A stretch of 11,505 nt of DNA from Spyradenecus sp045634445 (GTDB lineage: Bacteria > Verrucomicrobiota > Kiritimatiellia > RFP12 > DVOR01): the NCBI GenBank assembly GCA_045634445.1, contig JAZRAG010000115.1, positions 1 to 11,505 on the forward strand, read 5' to 3'. The notes beneath the pieces are model-generated. The model made no database searches. It was not told where the DNA came from and worked only from the letters and a program-made list of their open reading frames with translations. Made by a program: the position numbers and the translations under genes. Shown here in pieces: positions 6,974-11,505 of the stretch. Each line of letters begins with the position of its first letter. The first letter of the stretch is position 1.

Positions 6974-7777
6974 ATGAAACCACAATCCAAACTCTTTCTC
7001 AACTTAATCGTACTCCTCTTTATTGCGGGCGCAAGCTATGCTATTGGCCGCTTCACCACGGAGCCTTCGGTGGAAGTTATCGCTGAATCTGGTGCAACGA
7101 AAACCGTTACTGTTCGTGATAGTTCTGATGCGCTTGATTTGGCAAAAGCGCTCTCAGAGATTGACGCACTCAAGGCTGAAAACACCCGCCTCAAGGAATC
7201 GCTTCAAGAAGTCGAAACGGCTGAACCCGAAGCAGTTGAAGCCCCTGTCGTAGCCCCCGTTGCCGAAGAACAACCCCGTCGTCGCAATAATTGGCGTAAC
7301 CGTATGGAAGAACTGAAGGAAACCGATCCGGAACGTTACGCACAGGAGGTCGAACGTCGCCAGCGCATGATCAAAACGATGGAAGATCATCGTAATGCGC
7401 GTATCAACTTCTTAGACTCCATTGACACCTCTCTCCTCTCTGAAAATGCGCAGGTCGCTCACGCACGTTTCACAAACGCAATCGCACGTCAAGGGCAGTT
7501 GCAACAAGAAATCATGGCCACGCTTGACCTCGGTGAAGAGCCTTCGGAAGAATTACAAGGTCAAATGCAGGCGACCTTCCGCGACATCATGGAAACGCAG
7601 GATGAAGTGCGCACCGCGCTCTTAGGCGCTATCGCCACCTCTATGGGTCTTGAGGGCGAAGATTCTGAAGAATTCTCCAATCTTATTCAAGAAGTTTACA
7701 ACGCAACGGGTGGCCGAGGTGGCCCAATGATTCGTATGGGCGGTGGTCGCCGCGGTGGCAGACCTCCAGCTCCATAA
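6974..7777 (+). CDS. Membrane-anchored coiled-coil protein of unknown function
   Basis: I do not recognise this 267-residue protein. Residues 7-25 form one N-terminal hydrophobic segment (signal anchor or uncleaved signal peptide; no lipobox Cys). Residues 56-80 form a short leucine-zipper coiled coil with I63, L66, N70, L73, L77 and V80 in a/d positions. An acidic Pro/Ala/Glu linker (81-100) leads to a basic patch (RRRNNWRNR, 102-110). About 111-245 is highly charged and helical, rich in Glu, Gln, Arg and Met. The tail (about 245-267) is Gly/Arg-rich and ends in PPAP. The helical, Met/Gln-rich periplasmic body after an anchor loosely recalls Spy/CpxP-like or heavy-metal-sensor proteins, but no LTxxQ motif is evident, so that is only a suggestion. 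It follows the metal permease by 27 nt and precedes bioB by 11 nt, so it is probably co-transcribed. No Shine-Dalgarno is seen. Confidence 0.8.
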   Translation: MKPQSKLFLNLIVLLFIAGASYAIGRFTTEPSVEVIAESGATKTVTVRDSSDALDLAKALSEIDALKAENTRLKESLQEVETAEPEAVEAPVVAPVAEEQPRRRNNWRNRMEELKETDPERYAQEVERRQRMIKTMEDHRNARINFLDSIDTSLLSENAQVAHARFTNAIARQGQLQQEIMATLDLGEEPSEELQGQMQATFRDIMETQDEVRTALLGAIATSMGLEGEDSEEFSNLIQEVYNATGGRGGPMIRMGGGRRGGRPPAP

Positions 7778-7783
7778 AAGGAG
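7778..7783 (+). promoter_or_regulatory. Ribosome binding site of bioB
   Basis: AAGGAG lies 5 nt before the bioB ATG and begins right after the upstream gene's TAA. It is a strong site, unlike the three preceding genes, which have none. Confidence 0.85.
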
Positions 7784-7788
7784 ATCTC

Positions 7789-8721
7789 ATGTCTACGATC
7801 CCGACCTATACGCGAGAAGCAATCGCACAGTGGGCTGCTGAACCCGATGAAAAACTCTTTGCTGAAGCGACACGCTTAACCCGTGAAGTGGCGCCACGTA
7901 TCTTTGATATGTGCTCCATTGTTAATGGCAAGAGTGGAAAATGTTCTGAAGACTGTAAATGGTGTGCACAATCTGCACACCATCAGACCGCGTGTGAAGT
8001 CTATGGTTTAATCTCTAAAGAAGAATGCCTTCGCCACGCAAAAGCAAATGAAGCACAAGGCATCAAACGCTTCTCTATCGTGAATAGTGGTCGTCGTGCA
8101 ACGCCACAAGAACTCGATGATATTTGTGACCTCTTCCGTACACTTCGCCAAGAAACCTCGCTTGAGCTCTGCGCCTCGTTGGGTCTCCTTGACTTCCCTG
8201 CAATGCAACAGCTCGCAGCGGCTGGCGTTGTGCGCTATCACTGTAATCTTGAAGCGTCTCCTACCCGTTTCCCTCTGCTCTGCACGACGCATACATTGGA
8301 AGATAAAGTAGCGACGCTTATGGCGGCTCGTGCGGCAGGTCTCTCCATTTGTTCGGGCGGCATTATCGGTATGGGTGAAACGGAAACGGATCGTATTGAC
8401 CTTGCTTTCGCCTTACGCGATTTAGGCGTCACCTCTATCCCCATCAACATTCTCTCGCCGATTCCGGGTACGCCCCTTGAAAGCGTTCCTTTAATTTCCG
8501 AACGAGAGATCCTGCGTACTATTGCGCTCTTCCGTTTAATACACCCTGAGGCTTATCTCCGTTTTGCTGGCGGTCGTGCACGTCTCTCTACTGAAACGCT
8601 TGAAGCTGCGCTTCGTATCGGCATCAATAGTGCCATCGAAGGCGACTTGCTTACCACTTTAGGCAAAACCGTTGCGCAAGATAAGGCCTATATCATCAAC
8701 GCAGGCTATCGCCTCCCCTAA
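7789..8721 (+). CDS. bioB: Biotin synthase (radical SAM), anaerobe type
   Basis: Inserts sulfur into dethiobiotin to form biotin, the last step of the pathway, in the cytoplasm. The 310 residues are slightly short of E. coli BioB. The radical-SAM motif is C52-x3-C56-x2-C59 (KCSEDCKWCAQSAHH). Further family landmarks are LCASLGLL (C128), YHCNLEASP (N153), CSGGIIGMGET (C188), PINILSPIPGTPL and LRFAGGRARLS. The auxiliary-cluster ligand Cys97 of E. coli BioB (RFCMGAAW) is Ser96 here (RFSIVNSG), while extra Cys occur at 42, 69, 152 and 165. This pattern resembles the BioB of Bacteroides and other obligate anaerobes, recently described as type II with an auxiliary 4Fe-5S cluster; assignment to that type is inference from the Cys pattern. 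No bioA, bioD, bioF or birA lies nearby and no BirA operator is visible, so it is probably driven from the upstream run. Confidence 0.95.
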   Translation: MSTIPTYTREAIAQWAAEPDEKLFAEATRLTREVAPRIFDMCSIVNGKSGKCSEDCKWCAQSAHHQTACEVYGLISKEECLRHAKANEAQGIKRFSIVNSGRRATPQELDDICDLFRTLRQETSLELCASLGLLDFPAMQQLAAAGVVRYHCNLEASPTRFPLLCTTHTLEDKVATLMAARAAGLSICSGGIIGMGETETDRIDLAFALRDLGVTSIPINILSPIPGTPLESVPLISEREILRTIALFRLIHPEAYLRFAGGRARLSTETLEAALRIGINSAIEGDLLTTLGKTVAQDKAYIINAGYRLP

Positions 8722-8729
8722 TTTTGTGA

Positions 8730-8747
8730 TAAATTGACCTCAATTTA
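8730..8747. promoter_or_regulatory. Perfect 8-2-8 inverted repeat after bioB (operator-like)
   Basis: TAAATTGACCTCAATTTA is a perfect 8-bp inverted repeat around a CC centre, beginning 9 nt after the bioB stop. The two-base centre is too tight for a simple RNA hairpin unless the inner pair opens, and no T-run follows. It could be a dimeric protein-binding site or the base of an RNA stem. Its role is unknown. Confidence 0.5.
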
Positions 8748-8749
8748 AA

Positions 8750-8813
8750 CCTCGCCGAAGTCTGAAAAAACATCGCCGAAGTTCAAATGAAACATCGGCG
8801 GAGTTTTTTAACG
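8750..8813 (+). repeat. Three imperfect direct repeats of about 21 nt
   Basis: Unit starts are at 8750, 8771 and 8793. The units begin CCTCGCCGAAGT, CATCGCCGAAGT and CATCGGCGGAGT, each followed by an A-rich or T-rich spacer of about 9 nt. Units one and two differ at a single base in this core; unit three differs from unit two at two bases, and those changes let it pair with either upstream copy. Confidence 0.7.
8774..8809 (+). terminator. Probable intrinsic terminator of bioB
   Basis: CGCCGA (8774-8779) pairs with TCGGCG (8795-8800), with a 15-nt loop, followed by GAG and TTTTTT (8804-8809). An alternative left arm in the first repeat (8751-8758) pairs with the same right arm through a one-base bulge. 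The loop is large, so efficiency is uncertain. Confidence 0.6.
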
Positions 8814-8851
8814 CCCTTTTTTGTCTTCTAACACACGTCATTGAATAGGGT

Positions 8852-8890
8852 AAAAAGAAGACGCCCGGAATTCCGAGCGTCTTTCTTTTT
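8852..8890. terminator. Bidirectional terminator between bioB and the beta-galactosidase gene
   Basis: AAGACGC (8858-8864) pairs with GCGTCTT (8877-8883). After one C-A mismatch the stem continues with CGG/CCG around an AATT loop. The right side has TCTTTTT and the left side AAAAAGA, so each strand reads hairpin then T-rich tract. It sits 16 nt past the beta-galactosidase stop and fits termination of converging transcripts. Confidence 0.85.
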
Positions 8891-8905
8891 GGAGAGAACT
8901 CTCAC

Positions 8906-11505
8906 TTAGAGCACGTCAAAGGAGATTTCGCTCAACGTAGCCCAATGCTGACCGGCAATGACAGGCGAGACTGCAGTGAAGCGGAGATAACGAGCAGAGG
9001 TCTGCGGGATTTCAATCTTCTTCAATCCACGCTGATCAGTGGTCCAACCCGTCTTACCATCGAAGACAGTCTTCCAGGTCTTATTATCTTCACTCAATTC
9101 AATCTTGCAAGCGCCAATCAAGCCATTGGTCACGTCCATACGCGGCAACAACTTCACTGCTGCGATATCCAACGTTTCACCGAGATCCAACACAAAGTTG
9201 TGCGGATAGTTCGGGTTCACGTTACGCCAGTCGGTGTGCCAGTAGGTGTTCGGCTTGTTGTCGAATGCATAGGTCACCATGCCTTCGCCAGGTTCTTCAG
9301 AAGAAACAGAGAGCACCTTCCAAGCAGCACGCACCACTTCCTTAGAGAAGGTACGTTCCACTGCAGGCATTGCAATCTGGTCATCTTCAGGCAATACGGT
9401 CACTGCGACCTTACCGCTTTCCAAGAAGAAGGGCTTGGTGTACAACTGAGGCTCGCCACCATTCACAGAGACCATGACCTTAGCACCCACGCGATGCGGC
9501 GTGACGGTCACGTTGTTCTTGGAGTCGCGCGTAATCAACGCCAAACCAGCGCTTTCACGGTAGGGACGCGTACGATACGGACGGGAGCCGAAGCGCATCG
9601 CGAAGCCGAAGGTGAAGGGCTTGTTGTAGACGAGGTGTTCAGCCCAAGGGCGAGGACCGCAAGAACCATTACCGATACCCGTCTGATCGTAGTCAAGGTG
9701 CAACCAAATCTTGTCAGGCTTCGGCAATGCAGCAGGAACGCTTGCCTTATGCAAGGTGGCTGCATCCCACTGATTCACAGAGAACGGGAAGACATTGCCC
9801 GTGATCGAGGGGAAGAAGCAGAGCGAATCTTCGCCATCGTCCATGAGAATCCAACGCGCATTTTCGTGGTTACCATGTTCCTGGGTTTCACCATAAGGTA
9901 CAAAGAAGTCTTCGGGCTTAGCATTGAACACGCCATTCCAGCAAGCGCGGTTACGGTCAGAGTAGTTTTCCCAAGGACCGAGTGCGTTGTACTGAATATT
10001 GGAGAGCGATTCATTAACTGCCAACTGGAAGCCCAAGCGCGGCACCACTTCTTCAGGAGACTGAGGATAGAAGACACCTTCGCAGGAAACGGTATTCATG
10101 AAGACCGTCCAAACGAGCGTGTATTCGTAGGGCACATTGCCGCCATCGGTCACCATACGAGCAGTCACCTGAACAATTTCTGCAGGACCATCCAACTTGC
10201 GCCATTCCATCGAGAGGCACTTGTTCGACTGATTCAAGAGCGAACGCCATGTTGCGCCGTACTTAATCCAGCGGTCATTATTGATAGGTGCACGATAGAG
10301 CGTGAACTGAGGTGCTGCAGCGAGCATCGTCTTGTTGTTATAGTGGATCTGCGAGAGCACGCCATCCTTGAAAATCAAGCGCGTGCAAGCCTTGGCGCGG
10401 TCTGAGACTTCAATGGAGCCGTCAGCCTGCTTGGTGACGTTGTACTTCACTTCGGGCCAACGCTTTGCCTTCTTAGCCTTAAAGGCTTCGGGAGCCGTAG
10501 CGCACGGAATTGCGAACCATGCTTCAGCGGTCTCTGTGATATCAGCCTTTGATTCGACATTGCCCACACCATATGCATCATATGTATCGGTTGCAATGAA
10601 CACAGGGAAGTCTTCATAGAACTTCGGAGCCGGAATGACCAATGCGATCTTAGTGCTTTCACCCGGCTTCAATGCAGGCAATGTTGCCAACTTGTGACCA
10701 CTCTTGTTAAAGAGGGCATAACCTTCAGCCGTTTTGTGGAAGAACTTGCTACGCACCGTCAAGGTCTGCGTTGCGGCATCCCAATCAAATGCAAAGTACT
10801 GCTGAGCATACTTCACGGTCCAGTACTGACTCTTGTACAAGCGGTCAGCGGTAATCACACCGTTGTCACAGAAGCTACCGAAGTTCGGGGCATCACCAAA
10901 CATGCCACCCCATGCCAATGCCTTACCCGTTTTGGGCTTTAACACATAATGACCCGTGGCTTCATTCTTGTCAGCACGCAAAGACTGGTCCACAAAGTCC
11001 CAAATGAAGCCGCCAATCATACGCGGATACTTTTCGTAGATTTCGATGTATTCATCAAAATTACCGCAAGCATTACCCATGGAGTGGGCGTATTCCACGT
11101 GAATGAAGGGACGATGCTGATGACGCTGTGCCGTATTCTTCAAGGAATCGTGCGTACGATACATCGCGCTGTCCATGTCATTGTGAGGAGAATTTTCAGG
11201 GAAGTCGCAGTAGTGCACCAAACGATCTGGATCCACCTACTTCAACCAGTCACCCTGCTCTTCCAAGTTCTTACCAGGACCCGTTTCGTTGCCCAAAGAC
11301 CACATAATAATCGAGGGGTGGTTCTTTGCACGTTCAAAGGCATTCTTCACACGGAAAGCATAAGCGGCATGCCACGAAGGCACATTGTTCAAGCACTGAC
11401 GCGTACCACGGATTTGGTGCGCTTCAATGTTGGCCTCATCCATCACATAGATGCCCAAACGGTCGCAGATTTCGTACCAGTAGGGATGGTTCGGATAGTG
11501 AGAGG
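8906..11505 (-). pseudogene. GH2 beta-galactosidase (LacZ-like) with C-terminal F5/8 type C domain, interrupted by an in-frame TAG; 5' end outside window
   Basis: LacZ-family glycoside hydrolase 2, removing terminal beta-galactose or a related sugar. The window begins in the TIM barrel with SHYPNHPYWYE and DEANIEAH. The acid/base Glu is in WSLGNETG (codon 11285-11287) and the nucleophile Glu in HVEYAHSMGN (codon 11093-11095). GGFIWDFVDQS, SFCDNGVITADR and ALGPWENYSDR continue the LacZ alignment into the beta-galactosidase small-chain domain, which ends near 9600. Beyond it comes a beta-sandwich resembling the chitobiase C-terminal domain (about 9340-9550). Last is an F5/8 type C (discoidin/CBM32-like) domain (about 8909-9340; NTYWHTDW, FVLDLGE, ARYLRFTA), suggesting glycan attachment. 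The frame is intact except for TAG at 11237-11239, where E. coli LacZ has Ser in RWIKSVDP. Neither half has both catalytic Glu. Recent nonsense mutation, strain variation, assembly error or read-through all remain possible. It converges on bioB; its promoter and any signal peptide are outside the window. Confidence 0.85.
11237..11239 (-). other. In-frame amber codon in the beta-galactosidase gene
   Basis: The reading is D-W-L-K, then TAG, then V-D-P-D-R, with LacZ homology aligned without gap on both sides. A single base change (for example TCG, AAG, CAG or GAG to TAG) would explain it. The next codon is GTG, so re-initiation could yield a C-terminal fragment, but that fragment would lack the acid/base Glu. 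TAG also ends alr at 1427-1429, so it is used as a true stop in this genome. Confidence 0.9.

Noticed and set aside
8945..10405. A 486-codon open frame on the + strand, opposite the beta-galactosidase gene
   Set aside because: The - strand frame here has clear, continuous LacZ and F5/8 homology; the + strand translation is Arg/His-rich with no recognisable motif. It is open because the sense gene avoids codons whose complements are stops.

Overview
The window reads like a chromosome segment of a host-associated or otherwise anaerobic member of the PVC superphylum, most likely a Kiritimatiellota/Lentisphaerota-type bacterium. This is an inference from protein style, not from a marker gene. The clues are a secreted protein mixing formylglycine-generating-enzyme (SUMF1-type) folds with InlB-like B-repeats, a large multidomain GH2 beta-galactosidase, a biotin synthase of the kind found in obligate anaerobes, and several genes with no Shine-Dalgarno sequence. 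No rRNA, tRNA, CRISPR array, integrase or transposase is visible.

Layout. Positions 1-267 hold the 3' end of a DppF/OppF-type peptide ABC transporter ATPase, closed by a strong intrinsic terminator (279-306). The alanine racemase gene alr (320-1429) starts only 14 nt after that terminator. After a 181-nt gap comes a five-gene run on the + strand with gaps of 8, 18, 27 and 11 nt: a 968-aa secreted SUMF1/InlB-repeat protein (1611-4517), a compact MurC-type Mur ligase (4526-5830), a His-rich SO_0444-type metal efflux permease (5849-6946), a membrane-anchored coiled-coil protein of unknown function (6974-7777) and biotin synthase bioB (7789-8721). The spacing suggests co-transcription, but the gene functions do not form one known pathway.

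The 184-nt gap 8722-8905 is dense in structure. It holds a perfect 8-2-8 inverted repeat, three imperfect copies of a roughly 21-nt repeat whose last copy forms a terminator, and a bidirectional terminator between the converging genes. From 8906 to the window end, on the - strand, lies a GH2 beta-galactosidase with a C-terminal F5/8 type C (discoidin/CBM32-like) domain. Its frame is cut by a single in-frame TAG at 11237-11239, between the acid/base Glu and the nucleophile Glu, with homology continuing in the same frame on both sides.

How the genes relate. The peptide ABC ATPase, Alr and MurC-type ligase all touch peptide and cell-wall metabolism. The permease and the anchored coiled-coil protein may act together in envelope metal handling, though only adjacency supports that. 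BioB makes biotin but has no other bio gene beside it here. I did not find a clearly undescribed multigene system. The best leads are the amber-interrupted lacZ-like gene, the double degenerate SUMF1 protein, the short Mur ligase with a Cys in its P-loop, and the permease/coiled-coil pair.
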